In this document: positions 44,082-54,254 of the stretch, piece after piece
Layout: each line of letters begins with the position of its first letter
Numbering within the stretch: position 1 is the first letter of the stretch
NCBI RefSeq assembly: GCF_000379085.1
Contig: NZ_KB905378.1
Coordinates: forward strand, 2,237,699-2,301,698
Reading direction: 5' to 3'
Length of the DNA: 64,000 nucleotides
Source: Halomicrobium katesii DSM 19301
GTDB lineage: Archaea; Halobacteriota; Halobacteria; Halobacteriales; Haloarculaceae
Made by a program: the position numbers and the translations under genes
Notes under the pieces: model-generated
Seen by the model: the letters and a program-made list of their open reading frames with translations, nothing else
The model's database searches: none
Told to the model about the DNA's origin: nothing

Positions 44082-44679
44082 TCAGGCGTCCAGTCCCGGT
44101 TCGAGCCGCAGCGCGGTGCGGTCGACGGTCACCGTGTCGAACTGCGTGAGCCACCGCTCGTCGCCGCGTTCGAACGCGTCCAGGCAGTCCTGGACGCGGT
44201 AGTTTCGCTCGCCGTCCGAGCACGGAAAGACCGCCCGGAGCCGGTCGCGCTCGTAGATCGCCAGCGAGACGACCGGGAAGACGACGACGTCGTCGACCCG
44301 ACTGATACGGTTTATTGTAGTTGCTTACCGGTGATCGTCGCCACGGAGTAGACGATCTCCGGTAAATCGCTACAATAATCCGTATGAGGCCGACGTAGGA
44401 CCGCGCCCGTCGTTCGAACGCGGGCTCTAGCGCGTAGTCGTTTCGCTGTGCCCAGGCCGCGAACTCGTCGTAGCTGGCGAGTGCGCCGTCGCGGCGATCC
44501 TCGTTCAGGGTCCGGATCCGCTGCCACTCGTCGGCGACGGTCGACTCGTCGATCACGTTCTCGGTTTCGAGTTCGCGGACCCGCTGTAACACGTCTCGCT
44601 GGGCGTCGTAGGTCCCGTAGGTGTCCCCCCGTAGATACAGCTCCGCCCGCAGCTGCCGGTCGTGGCTCTGGTCTGTCAT
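44082..44679 (-). pseudogene. Conserved haloarchaeal gene frameshifted by MITE C3
   Basis: Starts MTDQSHDRQLRAEL and runs about 98 codons to ...RSYVGL, where C3 interrupts it. Removing C3 plus one TCA (82 bp) joins the frame to SRVDDVVVFPVV ... LRLEPGLDA and a TGA at 44082-44084, about 171 aa in total. Because 82 is not a multiple of 3, the actual frame continues into an Arg-rich shadow tail and ends in B5. I do not recognise the family; the helical N-terminal half looks like a DNA- or protein-binding module. Confidence 0.8.
44306..44384. mobile_element. MITE family C, copy C3, inside a gene, loop inverted
   Basis: 79-bp copy, TGA at 44303-44305 and 44385-44387. The arms equal those of C2, but the 11-bp loop between GATCGTC and GACGATC reads GCCACGGAGTA, the exact reverse complement of the C1/C2 loop. 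Confidence 0.88.
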
Positions 44680-44758
44680 TCGAGTTGACATGATCGCGCG
44701 GGGCTCAAAACTCTTTCCCGGCCCTGTTTTGAAGTCCCCGGCGACCGAACCCGGTGAC

Positions 44759-45655
44759 ATGGCACGATCCGTCGGTTTCGTCGGCCTCGGTGCGATGGGT
44801 GCGCCGATGGCCTGGAACCTCGACGACGCGGAGTTCGACCTCACCGTGTACAACCGGACGACCGAGCGAGAGCACCCCTTCGCCGAGGCGGGCGTCAGCG
44901 TCGCCGACTCGCCGAAACACCTCACCGAGCGCGTCGACGTGGTCTGTCTGATCGTCACCGACGGCACGGCCGTCGGCGAGGTCCTCGAACGCGACTTCGG
45001 TATCCTGGCGGGGATCGACGAGACGACGACGGTCGTCCAGATGAGCACGATCGGTCGCGACGAGACGCTGGCGGCGGCCGAGGCCGTCCGCGAGCACGGT
45101 GGCCGCTTTCTCGACTGCCCCGTCTCGGGGACGGTCGGCCCGGCCCGCGAGGGGACGCTCGTCGGGCTCGCCGGCGGCGACGGCGACGTGATCGACGACG
45201 TCGAACCGGTGCTGTCGGCCATGTGTGACCCCGTCGTCCGGTGTGGCGAGGTCGGGCAGGGGACCAGCATGAAGCTGTTCGTCAATCTCCTGTTGGGCAC
45301 CGCTATGGGCGCGTTCGCCGAGGCGCTGACCTTCGGCGCGAACCAGGCGCTCGAAATCGAGGACATGCTCGAAGTCGTCGAGAACGGCGCGCTCGACTCG
45401 CCGCTGTTCTCGGCGAAGGGCCAGCAGATCCGAACGGACGACTACGACTCGCGGTTCCCCGTCGACTACCAGTTCAAGGACCTCGACCTGGCGCTGGACG
45501 CGGCGGGCGACGCCCGCGTCCCGATGCAGGTCACCGCGGCGGCCCGCGAACTGTTCAGCGGTGCCCGAGCGGCCGGCCTCGGCGATCGAGACATGGCTGC
45601 CGTCGTCGAGCCGCTGGCCGAACAGACCGGCGTCTCGCTCTCGTCGGACGACTGA
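44759..45655 (+). CDS. 3-hydroxyisobutyrate dehydrogenase-family NAD(P) oxidoreductase
   Basis: 298 aa. The Rossmann loop is GFVGLGAMGAPMAWNL. Substrate motif DCPVSGTVGPAREGTL and the catalytic Lys in GQGTSMKLFVNLLLG are in the family order. This group reduces or oxidises short beta-hydroxyacids (3-hydroxyisobutyrate, tartronate semialdehyde, 6-phosphogluconate-like). The exact substrate is unclear. The TGA stop is directly followed by half of a B element. Confidence 0.88.
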   Translation: MARSVGFVGLGAMGAPMAWNLDDAEFDLTVYNRTTEREHPFAEAGVSVADSPKHLTERVDVVCLIVTDGTAVGEVLERDFGILAGIDETTTVVQMSTIGRDETLAAAEAVREHGGRFLDCPVSGTVGPAREGTLVGLAGGDGDVIDDVEPVLSAMCDPVVRCGEVGQGTSMKLFVNLLLGTAMGAFAEALTFGANQALEIEDMLEVVENGALDSPLFSAKGQQIRTDDYDSRFPVDYQFKDLDLALDAAGDARVPMQVTAAARELFSGARAAGLGDRDMAAVVEPLAEQTGVSLSSDD

Positions 45656-45674
45656 TACGGAAAGTTGTAGGTCT
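45656..45674. mobile_element. Left half of a family B element (B8) at a stop codon
   Basis: TACGGAAAGTTGTAGGTCT, 19 bp identical to the start of B1/B2, immediately after the TGA of the dehydrogenase. The rest of the element is gone. Confidence 0.75.
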
Positions 45675-45710
45675 GTCGCGGCGAGCGTCGGAAAATCGAG
45701 TGTAGCGTCG

Positions 45711-46430
45711 TCACTCGGCGACGGTGATCGACTCGTCGCCCGCCAGAATCCGCACCTCTGCGGAGCTCCCGGCGGCAGTGACTTCACGCCGGAACTCCTC
45801 GGGATCGACTTCGATCGGCGGGAAGGTGTCGTAGTGCATCGGCAACGCCACGTCCACGTCCAGCCAGTCGACGGCGATCGCGGCCTGCATCGGCCCCATC
45901 GTGAAGTGATCGCCGACGGGGACCGCGGCCACGTCGGGCTCCAGATACGGACCGATCACCTCTCGCATCTCGGTCATCAGCCCCGTGTCACCGGCGTGGT
46001 AGAACGTCGACGATTCGGCGTCTGACACCTGCGTCGGCTTCGTGTCGGAGATGACGAAGCCGGCCGGCATCCCACCGCCGGTCGACTCGTAGGTGGTCTC
46101 CATGCCGTTCGTGTGGTCGGCGCGGTGGAGGGTGACGAACGCGTCGTCGAGTTCGACGGTCCCGCCGAGGTTCGCGCCGATCGTCTCCGAGACGCCGTAG
46201 TTGTCCGCACAGTACTCGACGACCTCGGGCAGTCCGACGACGGTCGTCTCTGAGAACGCTCCGACGTCTGCGATGTGGTCCATGTGACCGTGGGTCAACA
46301 GGACGTAGTCGGCGTCGACCGCTCCGGGCTCCAGATCCGTCTTCGGATTGTCGAAGAACGGATCGACGAGGAGTGCCGTGTTGTCGACCGTTACGTGGAA
46401 CGTCGAGTGGCCGTGCCAGGTGATCTCCAT
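45711..46430 (-). CDS. Metallo-beta-lactamase-fold hydrolase (UPF0173-like)
   Basis: 239 aa. [22 protein letters not shown] (H-x-H-x-D-H metal motif), [10 protein letters not shown] and [11 protein letters not shown] supply the usual zinc ligands of the UPF0173 / UlaG-like group. It is a compact single domain. Reported activities in the wider fold include phosphodiesterases and lactonases, but the substrate here is unknown. Confidence 0.87.
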   Translation of the reverse strand: MEITWHGHSTFHVTVDNTALLVDPFFDNPKTDLEPGAVDADYVLLTHGHMDHIADVGAFSETTVVGLPEVVEYCADNYGVSETIGANLGGTVELDDAFVTLHRADHTNGMETTYESTGGGMPAGFVISDTKPTQVSDAESSTFYHAGDTGLMTEMREVIGPYLEPDVAAVPVGDHFTMGPMQAAIAVDWLDVDVALPMHYDTFPPIEVDPEEFRREVTAAGSSAEVRILAGDESITVAE

Positions 46431-46533
46431 GGTCACGTGGACGTACTGCCGGCTGTCACTTAAGCGTATAGCAGCGCACCACACGGCCCCCGTGTCCCGG
46501 TGGCGATCGACGCGCCAGCTGACAGCCACAGCC

Positions 46534-47376
46534 TCACTCTGCGTAGCCCAGCGCCTTCAGTCGCCCCTCGACGGACTCGGCGGCGTCGGTCGCCGTCCGC
46601 GGCCGGAACTCGACCCACGGCACCTCGACGAGCGGGTCGACGTGACAGCCACAGGGGTGCTCGTACAGGCGCAGTTCCCGCGCACGGCCGAAGATCTCGC
46701 CGTGGTCGGCGGTCACCACGGTCGTGTAGCCGGCGTCGAGCCACTCGCGGAGGTACGGTGCAATGGCGTCCCAGACGCTCCAGACGGAGGCGTTGTAGGC
46801 GTCCCTGGCCGCCTCGATGTCGACGTGGCCCCGCGCCATCGCGACTTGCAGGGAGTCGATCTCACCGTCGTTGCCCGCCCACGGACCGAGGTCGTCGTAG
46901 GCCAGCCGCCACGAGCCGTCGAGTTTCGCCACGTAAGGCCAGTGTGGCTGCTGGAGGTGTCCGACCGCCGGCCCCGCCCCGCTGTCGGCGATCTCCGTCA
47001 CCCGGTCGAGGATCGGCTCGGGCAGCACCGTCGAGAGCTCGTCGTTCCAGTGGCGCTCCCAGTACCGCTCGACCGTCGCTCCGAGTTCGTCCGTCACCTT
47101 CGCGTACTGGGCGTTCCCGGAGACGACGGTCGCCGCGTCGAGCACGCCCGAGGAGACGCACTCGCCGAGCCACTCGGGCGTACAGCTCGCTGGCGAGGTG
47201 ACCGTCTCGATCGGCCAGTGGGCGACTGCTCGGAGCGCGTCCGCTCGACAGGCGTCGAGCACGAGGAGGATGTCCCAGTCGGTGGCGTCCAGTCGCCGGT
47301 GCTGTGAGCCGCCCCGGCGGCCGGTCACCTGCTGACAGAGGTACTTCCTGGCCCTGTAGGGGAACGGCTCTTTCAT
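46534..47376 (-). CDS. Alkaline phosphatase-superfamily protein of the glycan locus
   Basis: 280 aa. [13 protein letters not shown] is the start of the sulfatase/alkaline phosphatase fold. The usual C/S-x-P-x-R nucleophile motif is not found; [11 protein letters not shown] takes its place. TADHGEIFG and EVPWVEF give the C-terminal metal ligands. Similar small proteins sit in haloarchaeal N-glycosylation loci. Whether it acts on a sulfate or phosphate ester or transfers a group (phosphoethanolamine-type) is not decided. Confidence 0.75.
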   Translation of the reverse strand: MKEPFPYRARKYLCQQVTGRRGGSQHRRLDATDWDILLVLDACRADALRAVAHWPIETVTSPASCTPEWLGECVSSGVLDAATVVSGNAQYAKVTDELGATVERYWERHWNDELSTVLPEPILDRVTEIADSGAGPAVGHLQQPHWPYVAKLDGSWRLAYDDLGPWAGNDGEIDSLQVAMARGHVDIEAARDAYNASVWSVWDAIAPYLREWLDAGYTTVVTADHGEIFGRARELRLYEHPCGCHVDPLVEVPWVEFRPRTATDAAESVEGRLKALGYAE

Positions 47377-47464
47377 CTCCTGTCCGGAGTTGCCGGAGGC
47401 AATCGTATAAAACGGTCGGAACGATCGGTCTGTCTCGTCCGGACTCTCGTCCGTGTGGCGATGT

Positions 47465-48535
47465 TCAGCGGTCGGTACACTCCGCGTACAGCGCGTCGAG
47501 GCGTCCGACGATCGCGTCCCACGAGTAGGTCTCGATCACGTACTCGCGGGCCCGCTCGCCCATCTCGCGGGCTCGCTGCTCGTCGGCGTAGATCGTCTCG
47601 ATACGGTCACGCAGCCGTTGCTCGTCGCCCGGCTCGACGACGTAGCCCGTCTCGCCGTCCACGATCGCGTCTGCGACGCCGCCGGTATCCGTGGCGACGA
47701 CCGGGAGGCCGGCCGCCATCGCCTCCAGCACGGCGTTGGGGAGCCCTTCGCCGCGGACCGACGGCAACACGAAGAGCCTGCCACGCTCCAGATACTCCCC
47801 GACGGCCTCGGGGGCGACCTCCCCGACGAACGTCGCGTCGACGCCCAGCTCGTCGGCCAGCGCCTCCAGCTCCGATCGCCGGGAGCCGTCCCCGACGACG
47901 GTGACGGCGGAGGCCGCCCCAGTCCCGGCCAGTGCGCGGAGCAGGACGGCCACGCCCTTCTGTTCTTCCAGCCGCCCGACGAACACGATCTCGTCGCCAG
48001 ACGCCGTCTCCGCCGGCACGTCGACGCCGTTGCCGAGGACGCGCACGTCCGTCGGATCGAACTCCGCGGTCACGTCCGCTCTCACCGCCTCCGACTGGAC
48101 CAGGACGGTCGTGTCCCACAGCACGGTCCGTATCAGCCACCGCTTGACCGGATTGGCCTTCATGAAGTAGTAGTCCCCGCCCCGGATCCACGCGAAGTAG
48201 GGAACGCCCGTCAGATAGTGGACGACCGTCCCGACGAAGCCGTTGGGGTAGATCATCATGCACTGCAACACGTCGATCTCGTTCCGGTCCCGGACGAGCA
48301 ACGCCGTCAGCGCGAGCAGGTACGTCAGCGTACTCAGAAACGACGACCGCCGGCAGTTGGGGACTCGAACGATCTCGTAGGGCTCGTCGAGTTCGGTCTC
48401 GCGGCCGTAGGCCTTCGTGTAGACGGTCACGTCGTGTCCGGCCCCGGAGAGCGCGCGGGCCATCCGGCGCGTCTGGGTCTCGGTCCCGCCGATGATGTCC
48501 GGCGGGAACTCTTTGACAGTTATTGCGACGTTCAT
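47465..48535 (-). CDS. GT4-family glycosyltransferase
   Basis: 356 aa GT-B fold. N-terminal VKEFPPDIIGGTETQTRRMA is the acceptor-side glycine loop. FVGRLEEQKGVAVLLRAL, VVGDGSRRSELEALADELGV and LPSVRGEGLPNAVLEAMAAG (the E-x7-E motif) mark the nucleotide-sugar side. It probably adds one hexose to the dolichol-linked N-glycan. It is co-directional with the phosphatase-fold gene downstream. MITE-rich DNA separates it from the next transferase. Confidence 0.9.
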   Translation of the reverse strand: MNVAITVKEFPPDIIGGTETQTRRMARALSGAGHDVTVYTKAYGRETELDEPYEIVRVPNCRRSSFLSTLTYLLALTALLVRDRNEIDVLQCMMIYPNGFVGTVVHYLTGVPYFAWIRGGDYYFMKANPVKRWLIRTVLWDTTVLVQSEAVRADVTAEFDPTDVRVLGNGVDVPAETASGDEIVFVGRLEEQKGVAVLLRALAGTGAASAVTVVGDGSRRSELEALADELGVDATFVGEVAPEAVGEYLERGRLFVLPSVRGEGLPNAVLEAMAAGLPVVATDTGGVADAIVDGETGYVVEPGDEQRLRDRIETIYADEQRAREMGERAREYVIETYSWDAIVGRLDALYAECTDR

Positions 48536-48632
48536 CACTGGATCTCCGTGGTCGTCACGGGCTCGCGGGCGACGCCGGTCGCCCGGTCGAGTACCGGAAG
48601 GTGTCGGCAGTTCCATTTAAGCGGTCGGGTTT

Positions 48633-48792
48633 TACTGCCGACTGTCCGTCTGTGACGAATTTCGCGACCCCATCTCGCGAATATCGTGATACGGATTATT
48701 GTAGATCTTTACCGGATCGACCGCACGTTGTCTTGCGGTTGAACGGGTAAACGGCTACAATAATCCGTATGAAACAGTGACAGCCGGCAGTA
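48633..48792. mobile_element. MITE family D, copy D3 (interrupted by B6)
   Basis: TACTGCCGACTG ... CAGCCGGCAGTA with B6 and one TGA inside; the uninserted length is 77 bp. The flanks are TTT and TTC, so its own target duplication is no longer visible. Confidence 0.75.
48690..48769. mobile_element. MITE family B, copy B6, nested in D3
   Basis: 80 bp with ends TACGGATTATTGTAG and CTACAATAATCCGTA, which match family C ends while the core (ACCGCACG..TTGCGG) is family B. TGA is duplicated at 48687-48689 and 48770-48772. Confidence 0.85.
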
Positions 48793-48812
48793 TTCCGACC
48801 GGCGTCGCCGTG

Positions 48813-49991
48813 CTACAGGAGCGATCTGTACAGGTCGACGTACTGCTGTCCGATCGCTCGCCAGTCGTACTTCCGTTCGACGCGTTCGCGAGCGCGCGCC
48901 CCCATCGCCCGCGTCAGCTCGAAGTCGGAGAGGAGTTCCAGCAGCGCGTCGGCGATCGGCTCGGCCGCTTCCGTCGGGACGACGAACCCCTCGTTACCGT
49001 CTCGGACCATCTCGTGTGCGCCGGAGGTGTCGGTGACGACGACCGGACAGCCGACCGCCATCGCTTCCAGTCGGACCAGCGAGAAGCTCTCGGAACGCGA
49101 GGGGTGGACGAACGCTCGGGCCCGCGCGAGGTGGTCCCGAACCACCGACTGGTCGACGTAGCCGTGGAAGGTGACGTTGTCCGCGACGCCGAGGCTGGCC
49201 GCCTGTTCGCGAAGCGCCTGCTCTTCGGGTCCCTCGCCGAACACGTCGAGATGGACGTTCGGGACGGCTTCGACGACGGTCGCGAGCGCGTCGAGGAGCA
49301 CGTCGTACCCCTTGCGCCGTTCCAGTCGTCCGATCGCGACCAGCGTCTCCGTGTCCTGGCGCTCCGTGAACTCGAACAGCTCCGCGTCGACGCCCAGGGG
49401 GATCACGTCGATCTTCGACTCGTCGACGTGTCGCGCGTACGCCTCGCGCGCCTCTTCGTGGACGACGGTGATCCGGTCGGCGGCTTCGAGGGTCCGCCGG
49501 AACAGCGACATCCGGGCGGGATCGATCGTCACGTCGCGCACGGCGTCCATCGGGTAGTAGACAGCGTTACTGACTGGCAGCGGGAGCTCGTAGCCGATCG
49601 CCTGTGAGAGCATGTTGTTGAACTCCTCGGCCATGATCGCGTGCCCGGTCTGGCACGGGCCGAGGACGGTCGGCGTGTCGGCGGCGATCCCGGCGAGCAA
49701 CACGGGGTTGAACCACCGGTAGCTCAGGTTCATGTGGTGGTAGATGTCGACAGATCCGGCCCGGATCTCGCGGGCGGCCGTCCGGAACGACCGGCCGTAG
49801 TACTGGAGCCTGTTTTGCGTCCCCAGCTCCCGAACGGTGACGTTCTCGGCTTCGACCGTCGTCTCCTCTTTCCCGACCAGCGCGTCGATCCTCACGTCGT
49901 CTGCGGTCATGTTGTTCAACACGTTGTAGCTCTTGCCGTACCGCAGATTCGAGAGACGGGTGTCCGCCGGGGCGATGAGGACGCGCGCCAT
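48813..49991 (-). CDS. GT4-family glycosyltransferase
   Basis: 392 aa GT-B enzyme. IGRLERRKGYDVLLDAL, VFGEGPEEQALREQAASLG, HPSRSESFSLVRLEAMAVG (E-x7-E) and VTDTSGAHEMV define the donor side. The start MARVLIAPADTRLSNLRYG fits the end of a divergent spacer with the flippase gene. It lies in the N-glycosylation locus and probably transfers a sugar to the lipid-linked precursor. Confidence 0.9.
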   Translation of the reverse strand: MARVLIAPADTRLSNLRYGKSYNVLNNMTADDVRIDALVGKEETTVEAENVTVRELGTQNRLQYYGRSFRTAAREIRAGSVDIYHHMNLSYRWFNPVLLAGIAADTPTVLGPCQTGHAIMAEEFNNMLSQAIGYELPLPVSNAVYYPMDAVRDVTIDPARMSLFRRTLEAADRITVVHEEAREAYARHVDESKIDVIPLGVDAELFEFTERQDTETLVAIGRLERRKGYDVLLDALATVVEAVPNVHLDVFGEGPEEQALREQAASLGVADNVTFHGYVDQSVVRDHLARARAFVHPSRSESFSLVRLEAMAVGCPVVVTDTSGAHEMVRDGNEGFVVPTEAAEPIADALLELLSDFELTRAMGARARERVERKYDWRAIGQQYVDLYRSLL

Positions 49992-50133
49992 GTCCGAGGG
50001 GATATTCCGGCCACGGATATAGACCCCGGTGGTCGGCCGGCGGGGCACCGCCGTGGAACGGTTCGGACGGCGACCGACGGCCGCCGAACCGTCCAATATA
50101 AACCACTGCTTGCCGACGTTCGACTCGATAGGG

Positions 50134-51564
50134 ATGCGCATCGGCCAGACCTCGTTCGTCACGTTCGTCTCCAAGTTTCTCGCTTCTGGCGCGGGGTTCG
50201 TCGGGACCATCGTGTTCGCCCGGCTGCTGGGCGCGGACGTGCTGGGTCGGTACTACCTGTTGCTCTCGATCGTCGCGTGGCTGGCCCTCGCCGGGACGCT
50301 GGGCTTCGAGAGCGCGATCGCCAAACGGCTGAGCGAAGGCGAGGACCGGGGTGCCTACAAGGTCGCTGGCGGGCTCTGTATGGCCGCGCTGACGGGCTCG
50401 ATCGTCGTCGTCCTCTTCCTCGGCGAGGGGCTGGTCGAACAGCTGTTCGACATCCGCCGGGTCGAGTTCGTCGCGGTCTTGCTGCTCGTCGGCGTGGCGA
50501 GTTCGTACGTCGACTCGATGCTGAACGGCGTCCATCTGGTCCACGTCGCGTCGTCGCTGCGGCCGGTCCGACAGATCGTCCGGACCGCTCTGCAGGTCGG
50601 CGGTCTCCTGCTGTCGTTCGGGCTGGCCGCGCTCGTCTACGGCTACGCGGCCGGGAGCCTCGTCGTCGTCGTCGTCGGGCTGTACTTCGTCGGCCGTCCG
50701 TACCGACTGCCGACGCGGGCACATTTCGAGAGCCTCTACGAGTACGCGAGGTACGCCTGGCTCGGGCGTATCCGGGGCAAGACGTTCAACCAGGCAGACG
50801 TACTGGTCCTCGGTGTCTTCGTCTCCGACGAGCTCCTGGGCGTCTACGCGATCACGTGGAGCCTCGCGAACTTCCTCATCATCTTCAGCAACGCCATCAG
50901 CTCGGCGCTGTTCCCGGAGCTGAGCAAGCTCTCGGCCGAGGACAGCTTCGATCAGGTGTCGTCGCTGATCGAGGACTCGTTCGCCTACGCGGGCCTGTTC
51001 ACGATTCCGGGGCTGGTCGGCGGAGTGCTGCTGAGCGATCGCCTCTTGCAGATCTACGGCTCGGAGTTCCTCAAGGGGACTGAGGTGCTGTGGCTGCTCA
51101 TCGTCGCCGTCCTCGTCTACGGCTACCAGAGCCAGATCGTCAACGCGCTCAGCGGCATCGACCGGCCCGGCGAGGCGTTCAGGGTCAACGCCGTCCTCGT
51201 CGTGTCTAACGTCGTCCTCAACTTCGCGCTGATCTGGCAGTACCGTATCCTCGGAGCGGCGATCGCGACCGCCACGTCGGTCGTCCTGAGCTTCGTCGTC
51301 GGCTACTTCGTCCTGCGGAGCCACGTCTCGGTCTCGCTCCCGGTCGAACGGATCGGGACGCAGGCGGTCGCCGCCGCCGGGATGGGCGTCGTCGTCGCGA
51401 CCGTCGAACGGGTCGCACGACCGGTCTTTCCGCTGGTCGACCCCACCGCGACGGCAGCGCTGCTGGTCGTGGTGGGTGCGCTGGCGTACTTCGCCCTTCT
51501 CTGGGCGCTCTCCGGGGATTTCAGGACGGTCGTCCGCGAGAACGCGCCCGCGATCGCGCTCTGA
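50134..51564 (+). CDS. Oligosaccharide flippase (AglR/Wzx-like)
   Basis: 476 aa with 12-14 helices. SFVTFVSKFLASGAGFVGTIVFARLLG and ADVLGRYYLLLSIV are the hallmark N-terminus of the MOP/Wzx-type exporters. Haloarchaea use such proteins to move dolichol-linked glycans across the membrane before AglB acts. It is the only plus-strand gene in the middle of the locus and has an own start after a divergent spacer. Confidence 0.88.
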   Translation: MRIGQTSFVTFVSKFLASGAGFVGTIVFARLLGADVLGRYYLLLSIVAWLALAGTLGFESAIAKRLSEGEDRGAYKVAGGLCMAALTGSIVVVLFLGEGLVEQLFDIRRVEFVAVLLLVGVASSYVDSMLNGVHLVHVASSLRPVRQIVRTALQVGGLLLSFGLAALVYGYAAGSLVVVVVGLYFVGRPYRLPTRAHFESLYEYARYAWLGRIRGKTFNQADVLVLGVFVSDELLGVYAITWSLANFLIIFSNAISSALFPELSKLSAEDSFDQVSSLIEDSFAYAGLFTIPGLVGGVLLSDRLLQIYGSEFLKGTEVLWLLIVAVLVYGYQSQIVNALSGIDRPGEAFRVNAVLVVSNVVLNFALIWQYRILGAAIATATSVVLSFVVGYFVLRSHVSVSLPVERIGTQAVAAAGMGVVVATVERVARPVFPLVDPTATAALLVVVGALAYFALLWALSGDFRTVVRENAPAIAL

Positions 51565-51583
51565 CTCCGAATCCCGTCGCAGT

Positions 51584-53005
<1,422 letters not shown>

Positions 53006-53085
53006 TGTCGGACCCACTCCGACGCGTCCAAAGTACCTTTCGGATGGGTCGATCTGTCCCGGACTGACCCCGTCTCGACGGGCGC

Positions 53086-54252
53086 TTACGCCCGGTCTGC
53101 TCGATCGTCGACGACCGCTCTGAGGATCCCCCGGTACCGCTCGCAGGCCGCCGCGAAGCTGTACTCGTCCTCGATCAGCGTCCGTCCGCGGGCGCTGATC
53201 TCGTCGAGGTCGTCGCGACCGAGAATCGACTCGATCCCGTCACGCAGCGTCGCCGGGTCGCGATCCGCGATGTGGAAGCCGGTCTCGCCGTCCCGAACCA
53301 CGTCCGGCACGCCGGAGACCGGCGTCGCGTACACCGGCGTTCCGCAGGCGAGCGCTTCGAGGATCGTCGTCGGGAGCCCCTCGGTCGGGTCCGACGGCAA
53401 CACCAGCAGTTCGAGGTCGTTCAGCTGTCGGGGCACGTCGTCGTGGTCGACCCACCCGGTCACCTCGACGCGCCCGTCGGCGATCTCCTCGGCGAGCTCC
53501 CGTTCGAGCCAGGGGCGCAGTCCGCCGTCACCGACGAACCGGAACGTGTACTCTGGCGGCAGCGACCGTGCGACGCTCGCGAGCGTTCTGATCCCCTTCT
53601 CCTCGTCGAGGCGGCCGAGAAAGCCCACCACTCGCTCGCGCTCTGCGTGGGGCGTCTCCACGTCGAACCGGTCGGTGTGGACGAACCGTGCGCCGTTGGG
53701 ATAGACGCGCCGGCGCTGTGGGTCGAGCCCGAGCTGGGCCGCCATCGCTGGCGTGTACGTGACGACGCCGTCTGCGGCCGCGAAGCCCGCCCGTTCCAGC
53801 GCCCGGACCAGTCCCGCGAGCGTCCGCGCGAGGACGGCCGGCAGCGACTGTTCCCAGTGTAATCGGAGCGTCAGGGGCACGTCGCCGCGTGGCTCGACGA
53901 GGACGCGCTTGCCCAGCAGTCGTGCGAACAGGATCGGCGCGAGGTACGCGGTCGCCCCGTAGAACAGCACCACCGCCTCGTCTCTGCCGACGAGCGCCCG
54001 GCACATCCGGAGCTGGTTCAGGAGGAATCGGGCGGCCGCGACGGCGACGTTCGACTGGCCGGCCCCTCGCTCCGTGAGCTCGATCAGCTCGTGGCGGTCT
54101 CGGATCTCGGAGTCGGCCGGCAGGTCAGCAGTGACGAGCGACACCGTCGTCACCGCGGCGAGGATCTCCAGCAGGCTCCGGGTGGCGTTCTCGCCGGCCG
54201 ACGCGAGCGGGTGGGTGACGACACAGACGCCGGGGAGGCCGTCCTCGGACAT
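53086..54252 (-). CDS. GT4-family glycosyltransferase
   Basis: 388 aa from MSEDGLPGVCVVTHP. FLGRLDEEKGIRTLASVARSL, FVGDGGLRPWLERELAEE, PSDPTEGLPTTILEALACG (E-x7-E) and VSGVPDVVRDGETGF are in standard GT4 order. A hydrophobic patch near residues 100-120 (AYLAPILFARLLG) may touch the membrane. Its start is 2 bp from the downstream end of the GT2 gene, so the two are co-transcribed. Confidence 0.9.
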   Translation of the reverse strand: MSEDGLPGVCVVTHPLASAGENATRSLLEILAAVTTVSLVTADLPADSEIRDRHELIELTERGAGQSNVAVAAARFLLNQLRMCRALVGRDEAVVLFYGATAYLAPILFARLLGKRVLVEPRGDVPLTLRLHWEQSLPAVLARTLAGLVRALERAGFAAADGVVTYTPAMAAQLGLDPQRRRVYPNGARFVHTDRFDVETPHAERERVVGFLGRLDEEKGIRTLASVARSLPPEYTFRFVGDGGLRPWLERELAEEIADGRVEVTGWVDHDDVPRQLNDLELLVLPSDPTEGLPTTILEALACGTPVYATPVSGVPDVVRDGETGFHIADRDPATLRDGIESILGRDDLDEISARGRTLIEDEYSFAAACERYRGILRAVVDDRADRA

Positions 54253-54254
54253 GG

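Noticed and set aside
3986-48769. CRISPR-like array
   Set aside because: The repeats are dispersed, individually flanked by target duplications, and have no regular spacers or cas genes nearby.
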